From: Bradyrhizobium sp. LHD-71
GTDB lineage: Bacteria > Pseudomonadota > Alphaproteobacteria > Rhizobiales > Xanthobacteraceae
Direction: 5' to 3'
DNA: 64,000 nt
NCBI RefSeq assembly: GCF_031157255.1
Contig: NZ_JAVIFX010000005.1
Span: forward strand, 186,001 to 250,000
Positions 25,119 to 33,681 of this stretch are shown one piece after another. The notes under the pieces were generated by a model, which saw only the letters and a list, made by a program, of their open reading frames with translations, was not told the DNA's origin and searched no databases. The first letter of the stretch is position 1, and every line of letters starts with the position of its first letter. The translations under genes and the position numbers were made by a program.

Positions 25119-26447
25119 TTACGCCGCGCGCCGGTCGAGCCAGTCCCGGAAGCGATACCAATTACCGACAATCGGAAGCATCCACGGATGGCCGGTGTAA
25201 AGCAGTCGAGTGGGAAAGCCGCGGCCGTCGAAGACGGGAACGCGGTTGCTCTTGCCCAAGATCTTCTTGCCGACCTCCGCGCCCAGATAGGACAGGATAG
25301 CCACCCCCGAGCCGTTGCAAGCCATCGCATAATGCAGGCCTTTCTGCGTAACGCCCATATGGGGTAGATAGTCGAACGCGAAGGCGGTATTGCCGGTCCA
25401 TGCATGGGTGACGCGCACGTCCTTCAACTGCGGCCAGCGTGCAAGCATCATGCGATAGAGGAGCGGGGTCGAGACATCCGGCGTGACCTGGGTGAAGCGG
25501 GCCCGGCCACCGTAGATCACGCGTCTATTGTCGTGCGAGAGTCGATAGTAGCATAGGATCCGGCAACTATCGGCGATGGTTCGGCCCTTGGGGATCAGTT
25601 TCTTGGCGAGATCGGGATCGATCTCCTCCGTCGCGATGATGTGCGAGGCGACAGGAATCAGGCGTCGTCTGAGGTCGGGGGTCAGGCTGCCAGTGTAGCC
25701 ATTGGTGGCTATCACCACCTCACGCGCCTCGATGGAGCCGCGTGTGGTTTCGACGCGCCAACCCGAGGCGATACGCGTAAGTCGGTCGGCCCGTGTCCGA
25801 CCGATCAGAGTCGCGCCATGACGTCGCGCCGCATTCATTAGGCCGCGGTGATAGAGCGCGGGATGCAGCTTGCCCGTGCGGTTCACCACCATACCTCCAT
25901 AGTAGAAGTCGGACGCCATCTCCTCGTGCTGGCGTTCGCGTGGCAGCATAGAGGCATCCGCCCCGGCAAAATCGTTTAGCGCATCGAGCTTCGAGGCCAT
26001 GCCGTCGTAATGCTTCGGCGTCCAGGCGCCAACGAAGCGCCCGGTACGCTCGTAGTGGCAATTGATGCCCTCGCGCTCAATGACGGATTCTATATGCGCG
26101 AGGCCTTCCGAGGCATCTCCCATGACAGCGCGAAGCCATTCCCGTGCCTCGGCGGGGCTGCTGCGGGCTTTCGCTCCGGACAGGCCCTTGCCCACGCTGT
26201 TGCCGCCCGAGACGCCGCCGCCGTTGCGTGTGGAGGCGCCGAAGCCGAGATCCTCCGCGTCAAGTACGACAGCCCGGGCGCTGCCGCGACCGAGTTCGAT
26301 CGCGCAGTTCAGCCCCGTCAGTCCACCGCCGACAATGACGACGTCGGCCTTCGTTGGAAGATCGATCGGCTCATCCTGCCCCATCTTTATTGCTTCCCAC
26401 CAAAACGGGCGGGCCTTGAAATTGGGATGAAAGATTGCGGGGTCCAT
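25119..26447 (-). CDS. FAD-dependent amine oxidase/DAO-family oxidoreductase
   Basis: About 442 residues starting MDPAIFHPNFKARPFWWEAI. GAGGAC lies just upstream of this ATG, so I prefer it to one 60 bases earlier. The FAD dinucleotide motif VVIVGGGLTGLNCAIELGRG begins about residue 34. GFGASTRNGGGVSGGN and EVVIATNGYTGSLTPDLRR follow, as in gamma-glutamylputrescine oxidase and sarcosine/glycine oxidase relatives. It likely oxidises a secondary amine or amino acid released by the HyuAB step. It is first in the operon and divergent from the LysR gene. Confidence 0.88.
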   Translation of the reverse strand: MDPAIFHPNFKARPFWWEAIKMGQDEPIDLPTKADVVIVGGGLTGLNCAIELGRGSARAVVLDAEDLGFGASTRNGGGVSGGNSVGKGLSGAKARSSPAEAREWLRAVMGDASEGLAHIESVIEREGINCHYERTGRFVGAWTPKHYDGMASKLDALNDFAGADASMLPRERQHEEMASDFYYGGMVVNRTGKLHPALYHRGLMNAARRHGATLIGRTRADRLTRIASGWRVETTRGSIEAREVVIATNGYTGSLTPDLRRRLIPVASHIIATEEIDPDLAKKLIPKGRTIADSCRILCYYRLSHDNRRVIYGGRARFTQVTPDVSTPLLYRMMLARWPQLKDVRVTHAWTGNTAFAFDYLPHMGVTQKGLHYAMACNGSGVAILSYLGAEVGKKILGKSNRVPVFDGRGFPTRLLYTGHPWMLPIVGNWYRFRDWLDRRAA

Positions 26448-26682
26448 GCTGTCCTCAAGACGCAGCGGAGTGGGTGCTGCGGCGCAGCCGATCAGCGAAG
26501 AAGACATAGAGCAGAGGCCGCTGTGTCATGGCTTGCCCATGCCGCCGTGCGTCGCCATTGACCGTCGGTTGATCAATCGAAGGCATGAATAGCTCACGAG
26601 TGAAGATGCCTTAGGCGAATGTTTGGGCTTGTCGCTCAGGGCAGTCAAAGGCATTCTCGATCTGAGATCATTACCAAAAGTT

Positions 26683-27582
26683 ATGATGATCACGTATCGC
26701 CAGCTCGAAGCGTTTCGCGCAATCATGATCCACGGCTCCGTAACGGCAGCGGCGGAACGTCTCCGCATCTCTCAGCCGGCGGTGAGCAAGACCCTCGCGG
26801 GACTCGAGCGCGAAATCGGTTACGCACTATTCACACGCATCAAGCGTCGGCTGGCACCAACGAGAGAAGCGCGGTTGCTCGAGTCCGAGGTGACGCGATT
26901 TTACCACAACCTGGAGCGGGTGACCGAAGTAGCTCGCGAGATCCGCGAGCGCGAGCTTGGTGACTTGCTGATCCATTCAACGTCGGCGCTCGGTCGTTCA
27001 GTGTTGCCCGACGTAATCGCGATGTTCATGAAACGGCACGCCAAGGTGCGCATTGCTTTTCATGTCCGCAGTTCGAGCTACATCAACCAGAAGATGGTCG
27101 ACCAGCAGATCGATCTCGGTTTCTCGATGATGCCGTTCGAGCACCCTTCGATCGTTTCCGAAGAGCTGAGTAGCGCCGCCGCCGTCTGCGTCGTGCCGGA
27201 CGGCCACCGGCTGGCGCGCCGCAAAGTGATCCGGCCGGCGGATCTGCGCGGCGAGAGATTCCTGTCGTTCCCGCTCGACGGTCGCATGCGCCACCTGATC
27301 GACGCCGCCTTTGAGCAGGAACGGATAGAGAGGCGACTGGATATCGATGTCTATTCCTCGGCCGATGCCTGCGCGCTGGCAGCCCGCGGGCTCGGCGTTT
27401 CGATCGTCGATCCCTTCACAGCGCGCGACCACATGAACGAAGGGGTCATAATGGTGCCGTTCGAGCCTAGAATCCGCTATCTCTTCCGCGCCATGCGACC
27501 ACGCTATCGCAAGCCGTCGCGGCTCGCCGATGAGTTTCTTGATTCGGTGAAGGCCTATCTCAAGGCAAAAGGCTGGGCGTGA
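26683..27582 (+). CDS. LysR-family transcriptional regulator
   Basis: About 299 residues. The N-terminal winged helix MITYRQLEAFRAIMIHGSVT, then AAAERLRISQPAVSKTLAGL, is classic LysR. The effector domain spans about 90-295 (LLIHSTSALGRSVLPDVIAM and later DACALAARGLGVSIVDPFTA). The start is ATG 26683 or 26686. It is transcribed away from the FAD oxidoreductase-hyuAB-receptor operon across a 235-base gap, the usual arrangement for a regulator that activates the divergent operon in response to the pathway substrate. Confidence 0.93.
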   Translation: MMITYRQLEAFRAIMIHGSVTAAAERLRISQPAVSKTLAGLEREIGYALFTRIKRRLAPTREARLLESEVTRFYHNLERVTEVAREIRERELGDLLIHSTSALGRSVLPDVIAMFMKRHAKVRIAFHVRSSSYINQKMVDQQIDLGFSMMPFEHPSIVSEELSSAAAVCVVPDGHRLARRKVIRPADLRGERFLSFPLDGRMRHLIDAAFEQERIERRLDIDVYSSADACALAARGLGVSIVDPFTARDHMNEGVIMVPFEPRIRYLFRAMRPRYRKPSRLADEFLDSVKAYLKAKGWA

Positions 27583-27787
27583 GGTGTCGGTACTGGGTGA
27601 CGCCGAAGTTGGCCCTAACGATCCGCGCCGAGTCCGGCAAGCTGTTCCTGTGGGGACAGGACAGGCCGAGTACCAGCTGTTCGCTGAGAGCGAAGGCAGC
27701 TTCTTCATCTTCATGTACCTCACCAACGCGCAGACCGTGTTCGTGCGCAACGCGGACGGAAAGGCGGATCGATTGCTCTGGCAGTAG
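27579..27787 (+). pseudogene. DUF3471 (beta-lactamase-like C-terminal domain) fragment, frameshifted
   Basis: Two overlapping frames join to the C-terminal domain found after class C beta-lactamase-like serine hydrolases. YWVTPKLALTIRAESGKLFL occupies the first frame (27585-27655). TGQAEYQLFAESEGSFFIF then NAQTVFVRNADGKADRLLW follows in another frame (about 27656-27787). The catalytic domain is absent. It lies directly after the LysR gene and is a truncated, frameshifted remnant. Confidence 0.6.
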
Positions 27788-27859
27788 GCCCACAAGCCAT
27801 ACTCTTGCCGCCGGGTTGCCTACCCACTGAAGCCTCGAACGCGGTAGAATGGACTTATC

Positions 27860-28237
27860 TCACGCCTCGCCGGCGGCTACGAATTCGGCGACGGCGCTGC
27901 CGACCATCGCGACCTCGCGAACTCCGGCCACGCCGATTGCAACGCCCTTGGTAACAGGATCTTCGGAGTTTTTGGCGATGACATTTGCAAGAAAACCAAG
28001 AATCGCCGGGATCTGGAATATCTCAAGCAGGATCTGCGCGGCACGTTGGGCGCCTGTGGCCTCGTCCCAGCCTTGAGCTGTCGCCACCGCGTTCCAGCAT
28101 CCCCAACCGGTGACAGCCCCAGAGTCGAGCATCACGCCAAGATTGATTTGGTTGCCCAGAGTGCTCACGAGTTCCTCCGGTACAGACGCGGTCCAGGCGG
28201 TCGGATTTCCGTCCAGTCGCTGCGCACTCCACGTCAT
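27860..28237 (-). CDS. Hypothetical protein with a glycine/alanine-rich C-terminus
   Basis: A 125-residue protein. An AAGGA ribosome binding site lies seven bases before the ATG at 28237. The N-terminal half (MTWSAQRLDGNPTAW) is polar. The C-terminal half has two hydrophobic, glycine-rich helices: ILLEIFQIPAILGFLANVIA and GVAIGVAGVREVAMVGSAVA. It could be a small membrane-associated or effector-like protein. I do not recognise the family. A hairpin terminator at 28284-28307 separates it from the gene to its right. Confidence 0.5.
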   Translation of the reverse strand: MTWSAQRLDGNPTAWTASVPEELVSTLGNQINLGVMLDSGAVTGWGCWNAVATAQGWDEATGAQRAAQILLEIFQIPAILGFLANVIAKNSEDPVTKGVAIGVAGVREVAMVGSAVAEFVAAGEA

Positions 28238-28283
28238 CCCGTATCCTTCCCGGGCAGCATAACGTTGGCGTACAGGTAGAATT

Positions 28284-28307
28284 GAAAACCCCGCTTTTGG
28301 CGGGGGT
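28284..28307 (-). terminator. Intrinsic terminator
   Basis: Read on the minus strand, a 6-bp GC stem (28300-28305 with 28289-28294) encloses a short A-rich loop and is followed by TTTTC. It lies 36 bases beyond the stop of the small membrane-protein gene at 28343-28585. Confidence 0.65.
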
Positions 28308-28342
28308 CTTCTTAATGGGCTCTATTCCTGCTGGCCAGCGCA

Positions 28343-28585
28343 TTATCCGGCCGCACGCTGCCGCCTCTTAGTTGCTGCAATAGAGATAATAGCAAGGGCA
28401 GACAAATAGAGTGCGACACCAAGAACAGGCATCACGTATATAGCGGCGACCAATTCGCAAGTCCCGTCTTGACAGGTGCCGAGATAACCCAAATGCGCAA
28501 GAGCCATTCCGATAGCGAGCGCTATGCCCAACGAAACGAACAGCACGGCTGTTATCGATAGAGCGCGCAGAATGGAAATCAACAT
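28343..28585 (-). CDS. Small two-helix membrane protein
   Basis: An 80-residue protein with two clear membrane helices: ITAVLFVSLGIALAIGMALA (residues 11-30) and IYVMPVLGVALYLSALAIIS (about 49-68). A short loop with two cysteines (GTCQDGTCE) lies between them and the tail is basic (TKRRQRAAG). The loop cysteines could form a disulfide on the periplasmic side. A terminator follows it. Family not recognised. Confidence 0.55.
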   Translation of the reverse strand: MLISILRALSITAVLFVSLGIALAIGMALAHLGYLGTCQDGTCELVAAIYVMPVLGVALYLSALAIISIAATKRRQRAAG

Positions 28586-28673
28586 GCGTCATCTTTCGAG
28601 TTTGTCGGTTAGATCCAGCGTGCAGCGAAAAGGTGGCGAGAGATCGACGACCAAACCGCTTCAGCAGAGTTTT

Positions 28674-28851
28674 TCATTGCTGGCGTCGTCCGGTTGACGC
28701 GAATAGCGCGAACTCGCACTCGCCGACGAGATAGCGGAGACCTCCTGGGCGGTCCTCGGTCGGGTGCAGATCGAACTTTTCGGCATCCACGCGCGGGCCC
28801 GATCGAGGTCCTTCGCTGGCAACTGGATTGCCCCCTTCGCATGCCAAGCAT
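28674..28851 (-). pseudogene. VOC/glyoxalase-family protein, truncated and frameshifted
   Basis: The ATG at 28851 has an excellent GGAGGA site upstream, but the glyoxalase-like reading jumps frames twice: IQLPAKDLDRARAW in one frame, then AEKFDLHPTEDRPGGLRYLV and GECEFALFASTGR in another. This is the first beta-alpha-beta module of a VOC (vicinal oxygen chelate) protein. A stop at 28674 ends it about 60 residues in, where family members have about 120. No second half is visible. Function is lost. Confidence 0.65.
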
Positions 28852-29571
28852 CGTTCGCTCCTCCTGCAAATCAGTGAAATTCCTCCGGCGTGGTGGGGGA
28901 GGGCTTTTCGATTTCCCGTCGGCGGTCGCGGTAGATCCAGACTTTGCTTCCCCGAAATCTAGGGGCGGTGAGAAAACGCAAGATGTGGTCATTTATGTCG
29001 CGGGAGGAGACTCACGACTATTTCCACCAGTTGGTCATTTCGACGAACAACACCACATTGCGACCACGGTCGCCATGGCTATGAGGGTAATCCGCATAGG
29101 GGACAAGGGCGCTCCGGTGGCGCCTTGGCGGACAAACAAGTACGCGACGTTGGAGCATCCACGAACGCTTCGAAGGTGATGCGTGTGGTGTCGATCTTGC
29201 AATCTTGCAAAAGAGCTTAGCCGACTAAATCGAAATGAATTGCAGTCCATCGTGGTCGAATCCGGCGCCTCCAGACACCGGTGCGCTTCATGTCGGAGAA
29301 ATTGCGCACGAGCCCAACTCAATGCCGTCGGCACTGGATCGGTCAGCATAATCTGCTTGATGAGGTCTTCGGCGAGGAGATCGCGCTGCACTCGCGATTG
29401 GCGGTCGGCATGTGCTCGCTATCCGCTGCTCTGCGGGACATTGGAAAAATCAATGCAATCCACTCCTCGTTGTGAGCAGGTCGCTCCCTTCTCCATGGGC
29501 GTAACGAAACATCGCCACATCATCGTGATGAACAAGCCACGAGACAGAATTGTTGGTGGTGCGATGGGACT
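28852..29571. other. About 720 bases without a supported gene
   Basis: No frame here matches a known family. One short minus-strand reading at 29035-29094 (MRITLIAMATVVAMWCCSSK) looks like a lipoprotein signal without a protein behind it. The stretch lies between the cargo block and the transfer operon and may hold further decayed sequence. Confidence 0.3.
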
Positions 29572-30747
29572 TCATCGTTCCCGATCCTGAATTCTCTCCC
29601 ATACTTGGTTCTGGTTTTGACGCGCATCGCCTCTGTCGTTTCCCGATCGATCACGATCCTGAACGGGTTCAATGACCGTCGCTCGTCCGAACGAGTGACC
29701 CTGCTCGAGGTGCTGAGCAATCCGCTCCTGGGCCGCATTCAAGATGCTGGCGCGCACCCGCTGGTTCTCCGGGAATGCGCGTTCCAGGGCCTTCTCGATG
29801 ATCACCATTTGCGATTGGGCCGCGACCAGGTCGCGATCCCGCGCGGCAGCCTGTCGGTCTGCGGAACGAAATTTCGCCGCCGTCACCCGCCATTGGTTCC
29901 GCGGCACCTGCCGCCGCTCGTTACGCGATTTGCCACTGGCCGCATCGATTACCTTGATCTCTTTTTGAACATGCTCGACGCCGTCCCGGCGCACGTGAAT
30001 GCGGTCGCCTGGTCTTGCGTTGCTGTCGGCGGTGGCCCTTTCCAACCCGACACCCCAGAGCTGATGACGCCGTCCATCGTCGAGCTCGACGGTGAGATAG
30101 GCTGAACGTTCGGCATCTACTCGGTTGCGGTAAGGCGCCTGACCGACCTCGATCAGGCGTCCGGATACGCCCGCATCGTAGTCGAACCTCGCGGAATGGC
30201 CACTGTTGACCGGAGCCGATCGGTCGTGAGCTTCCGGATTCCGCGGACGGGTTCTCTCCCACACCTCTCGCCGGGCCGCAAGCGCCTGCCGCTCGAGCTC
30301 GGTCGGCTCGTAGCCTTGCACCTCCATTCCGTGCGCGCTGGCCTCGAGCCATGCCTCGCGCCGGAATTGTTTGGAGCCGCGAACATGAAGGGCCTGCCAA
30401 TGTCGATGCTGCGCAACGCTGACCATGTCGCGGATCACTTCGACAGCCGCCAGACGGGTGACGAGGCGGTCTTCTTGGGCCTTGAAGGCGAGATATTCGC
30501 CCCGCTCGTCGGCATACAGATTCGTCTCCTGGCCGATTTGATTCTTTCCGACCTCTTCCGCGACAACGTAGTACTTGCGGCGGATACGCTCGGGGAAGGC
30601 ATCGTCCTTCGTTGCCGACGGCGCCGTGTCGATCGGCGCAGCATTGGTCGACCGAGCCTCGTCGTGACTGTCCCTTCCGGAAGCGCGCTCGGTGCGGTCC
30701 CGCCGCTCAATGGTGAACTCATCTCGATCGTCACGCATGTCGTTCAT
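29572..30747 (-). CDS. LPD7-domain protein of the transfer operon
   Basis: About 391 residues from the ATG at 30747. The core, KYYVVAEEVGKNQIGQETNL to AFKAQEDRLVTRLAAVEVIR and WQALHVRGSKQFRREAWLEA (about 57-150), is the LPD7 domain. It is usually attached to large MobA/TraI relaxases and polyvalent conjugation proteins. The middle has a beta-rich part (SGRLIEVGQAPYRNRVDAER) and the C-terminus is charged and helical. It is a stand-alone copy whose start overlaps the virD4 end by 17 bases, so it is the last gene of the transfer operon. It may help process transferred DNA or be a translocated protein. Confidence 0.82.
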   Translation of the reverse strand: MNDMRDDRDEFTIERRDRTERASGRDSHDEARSTNAAPIDTAPSATKDDAFPERIRRKYYVVAEEVGKNQIGQETNLYADERGEYLAFKAQEDRLVTRLAAVEVIRDMVSVAQHRHWQALHVRGSKQFRREAWLEASAHGMEVQGYEPTELERQALAARREVWERTRPRNPEAHDRSAPVNSGHSARFDYDAGVSGRLIEVGQAPYRNRVDAERSAYLTVELDDGRRHQLWGVGLERATADSNARPGDRIHVRRDGVEHVQKEIKVIDAASGKSRNERRQVPRNQWRVTAAKFRSADRQAAARDRDLVAAQSQMVIIEKALERAFPENQRVRASILNAAQERIAQHLEQGHSFGRATVIEPVQDRDRSGNDRGDARQNQNQVWERIQDRER

Positions 30748-32677
30748 GTTGCTGTCCGTTCCGCTTCCGGCTCGACCGCCGCGCCGGGGCGATGGCCTGG
30801 GCATCGATGTGGTTCAGGGTCCAGGCTTTCATGTCCTCTTCGGAGAGCCCTTCGAGATCCACGTCCACGTCGGCGAAATCGAACGTGGCGTTGGTGGGGA
30901 TTGTCGCCGGGTCGGCGACTTCCTCGTCACTCATCGGTCGCTTCCGGAATACGGCGCGCAGCTCCGCGACTTCAGAGCGAAGCTGCTTGATATCGGCGTC
31001 AAGCAGCGCGTTCGAGCGGCCCTTGGGCAATTTCGGGGTTGGCGGCGGCAACACGCGCGGCACGAACGCCGTGTCTTTGTAGTACACGATCTTCTCAGCG
31101 ATGATCGGCGGAATGCCAGTCCCTAAGATGAACGCTTTGGATTTCGGAAGCAGCTTCAGCTCTTGCGGCAGCATGAGGGCGCGGCGGTGCTCAGAGACCG
31201 TTTCGCTGATCGCACGCATCGCCAGCCCCTTCGGGCCGCTGCGGCTCCGCGCCTTCACAGTGTCGTACCCGAAGCGCTCCGAGAGCTCATTCGCCACGTC
31301 CTGTTCCTTCGGGGCAAACACCACCTCGACGGCATGGTTGGTCATGATGTTCTTGGCGACGTCGATTCCGTAGACCGCACGGAGCTGAGCTGGGCTCTGA
31401 ATGACGGTGAGCAGGCGAATGCCGTAGCCAGCGACAAAGGCGACAGATTTGGCCAGCACATTGACGTTGCCAAGTGCTGGAAATTCGTCGAGCAATAAGA
31501 GGACCTTCCGGTTGAGCTTCGGATTGTGTTCCGGTAGTTCACGCGTGTTGAGGTCGACCACCTGCTGGAAGAACAGGTTGAGCAGTGGCGCCATGCGGTC
31601 GAGATTGTCGGGAGTCACGCCGAGGTAAATCGACATCGGTCGTTGCCGTAGCAGCCGCAGATCGAAATCGTTGGTCGCCGTCGCGGCGTCGATCCGCGGG
31701 TTGAGCCACAAGCCTAAGCGCGCGGTCACCGTCTTACGCACCGAGTTCATGGTATTCTCGGATGCGGCAAGGAAATCACTCAGCGCAGTGACGCAATGCC
31801 GGGAAAGGGGCGAGGGACTGGACTTGCGCGCGGCGACGATCTTGTCGAAATGCGCCTTCAGGTCATGGGCCGAAGAGAGCTGATGCAGGATCTCGCCGAT
31901 GGTGAAGGGAAGGCCTGGCGTCTCGGCCACATAGCCGCCGATGGCCACGAAGGCTGAGCGCGCGGCTTCGAACCAGAACGGATCGCCGCGGCTCTCGGCC
32001 GGAAACAGCATCACGGCGATCCGTTGCAGATCATCGTATAAGTCAACCGGATCATTGCGCACATAGCCGAGGGGATTATAGCGGGCGGTTCGGCCATTTT
32101 CGTCGAGCGGATCGAACAGATAGACGTCCTGGCCATGCGCAGCGCGGAAGCCGGAGGAGCGATCCCAGTTCTCCCTCTTCACGTCCAGAACGACAACCGA
32201 GCCGGCCCAATTGAGAAGATTTGGGATGACATAGCCCACGCCTTTGCCGGAGCGGGTCGGAGCGTAGACCAGGACGTGCTCTGATCCTCCGAAGCAGAGC
32301 ACAGCGCCGTCTTTGCGGCCGAGCAGCAGGCCTTCCGGAGAACGCAGCCCCGCCGCCTTGATCTCCCGCTCGGAGGCGAAACGGGCGCTTCCGTGCAGGG
32401 CCGGAGGCCGATGACGGAGCATAACCCCGAGCATTCCAAAAGAGACGATAAGCCCCGCGAACGTCGAGAGCGTCAGCCAGCGATCGAAGCGCGGGTCGGC
32501 GCCATAGTGCGGCCAGCCAGTGATGATCTCGGACCAATGGAAGCCGCCATCGTGGAGCCGAAGCCCGAGCAGCAGAACGTTCGAGGCGACCAATAGAAAG
32601 AGCGCGCTGGCGCCGAGCACGAGCGCTGCGCCAAAGACCGCCCTAGCGGGCGTGGTCGCGCTTGCGAACGGGGTCAT
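30731..32677 (-). CDS. virD4: VirD4/TraG-type coupling protein
   Basis: About 648 residues from the ATG at 32677, which overlaps the virB11 end by 35 bases. Two N-terminal membrane helices (about 12-42 and 70-88) anchor it. The ATPase has Walker A LVYAPTRSGKGVGYVIPNLL (P-loop about 139-146), NTMNSVRKTVTARLGLWLNP, the Walker B LLLLDEFPALGNVNVLAKSV and the VIQSPAQLRAVYG motif. It forms a hexamer that hands the relaxase-DNA complex to the VirB channel. The C-terminal tail is long and acidic. Confidence 0.93.
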   Translation of the reverse strand: MTPFASATTPARAVFGAALVLGASALFLLVASNVLLLGLRLHDGGFHWSEIITGWPHYGADPRFDRWLTLSTFAGLIVSFGMLGVMLRHRPPALHGSARFASEREIKAAGLRSPEGLLLGRKDGAVLCFGGSEHVLVYAPTRSGKGVGYVIPNLLNWAGSVVVLDVKRENWDRSSGFRAAHGQDVYLFDPLDENGRTARYNPLGYVRNDPVDLYDDLQRIAVMLFPAESRGDPFWFEAARSAFVAIGGYVAETPGLPFTIGEILHQLSSAHDLKAHFDKIVAARKSSPSPLSRHCVTALSDFLAASENTMNSVRKTVTARLGLWLNPRIDAATATNDFDLRLLRQRPMSIYLGVTPDNLDRMAPLLNLFFQQVVDLNTRELPEHNPKLNRKVLLLLDEFPALGNVNVLAKSVAFVAGYGIRLLTVIQSPAQLRAVYGIDVAKNIMTNHAVEVVFAPKEQDVANELSERFGYDTVKARSRSGPKGLAMRAISETVSEHRRALMLPQELKLLPKSKAFILGTGIPPIIAEKIVYYKDTAFVPRVLPPPTPKLPKGRSNALLDADIKQLRSEVAELRAVFRKRPMSDEEVADPATIPTNATFDFADVDVDLEGLSEEDMKAWTLNHIDAQAIAPARRSSRKRNGQQHERHA

Positions 32678-33674
32678 AGTCAATTTCCGTGATCCGGTAG
32701 CGGCCCTCGCGCTTTTGCATCTGGATAACGACATCGACCAGAAGGAAAAGGAGCGAGCGGATGTCGTCGCGATGAAGATCGCGACCCTCGGTGCTTTCCT
32801 TCACCAACAGCGTGAGTTGTTCGAAAGCGAGCCGGGCACTGTCGGCATGCACCGTGGTGATCGAGCCCGGATGTCCGGAATTCACGTTCCTCAGGTAAAA
32901 GAAGGCGGTCCCGTCCCGCAGTTCCTGGAGCAGAATGCGATCAGGCCGCATGCGCAAGCAGGACTCGAGGAGCTCGCGCGGCCCGACTTTGGCAAGACCC
33001 TGCCCGTCCTTGGCATAGAGCAGCCGCACGCAGTTCTGATGCGGGACTGCGAGCTCGGCGGTGTCCTCGATGGTGATCAGCCGCTCATGCGCAGGGATTG
33101 CGGCAATCAACGCCTTGGACAGCGTCGTCTTGCCCGAGCCGGTCGCACCCGAAATGAGGATGTTGCGACGGGTCAAAACGGCGAGCTCAAGGAACGCGCG
33201 CCAGGCGCCGGCGTCCTTCAACGCCAGCAGCCGATCTTCGTCGGCCGATAGATCGTCGCTGGCGGCGCGGACGTCGTCGAGGAGTTTGGCGCGCTCCAGG
33301 GCCTCGAGCGTTATCGTCAGCATCGATGGCTTGCGAATCGTCAGGCTTATCGTACCCGCTGGTACAGCCGGCGGGACCACGATCTGGCAGCGTTCTTCGC
33401 CGATCAGGGTTGTCGATACGACCGGACAGTCCGGACCGATGTCTTGGCGAGTATAGCCGGCGGCCGCCGTCGCCAGATGCAGCAGGTGGTCCCGCGTCAG
33501 AGTTGCTGCTTCATGGCGCGTCCAGCCCTTTGGGCCTTCCACGAAAACCTCGCCCGGCCGGTTGACGACGATCTCGGTGAGCGTTTGATCCGCGAGATAG
33601 GGCGAGAGCGGCTCGAGATAGCGCTCGAGGACAAGGCGGCTGCCATCGCGTTCAACGCGTGCAAGACTGGTCAT
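32643..33674 (-). CDS. virB11: T4SS ATPase VirB11
   Basis: A 343-residue secretion ATPase. The N-terminal domain contains LADQTLTEIVVNRPGEVFVE. The P-loop is ISGATGSGKTTLSKALIAA (Walker A 176-183). ITIEDTAELAVPHQNCVRLL is the Asp box, PDRILLQELRDGTAFFYLRN is Walker B and SGHPGSITTVHADS is the His box. It powers pilus assembly and substrate entry at the cytoplasmic face, together with VirB4 and VirD4. The gene follows virB10 by seven bases. Confidence 0.95.
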   Translation of the reverse strand: MTSLARVERDGSRLVLERYLEPLSPYLADQTLTEIVVNRPGEVFVEGPKGWTRHEAATLTRDHLLHLATAAAGYTRQDIGPDCPVVSTTLIGEERCQIVVPPAVPAGTISLTIRKPSMLTITLEALERAKLLDDVRAASDDLSADEDRLLALKDAGAWRAFLELAVLTRRNILISGATGSGKTTLSKALIAAIPAHERLITIEDTAELAVPHQNCVRLLYAKDGQGLAKVGPRELLESCLRMRPDRILLQELRDGTAFFYLRNVNSGHPGSITTVHADSARLAFEQLTLLVKESTEGRDLHRDDIRSLLFLLVDVVIQMQKREGRYRITEIDYDPVRKRDHAR

Positions 33675-33681
33675 GGCTTCG

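Noticed and set aside
28694-29179. 161-codon plus-strand frame in the gap before the transfer operon
   Set aside because: It is Arg-rich and domain-free, and part of it lies over the VOC remnant on the other strand.
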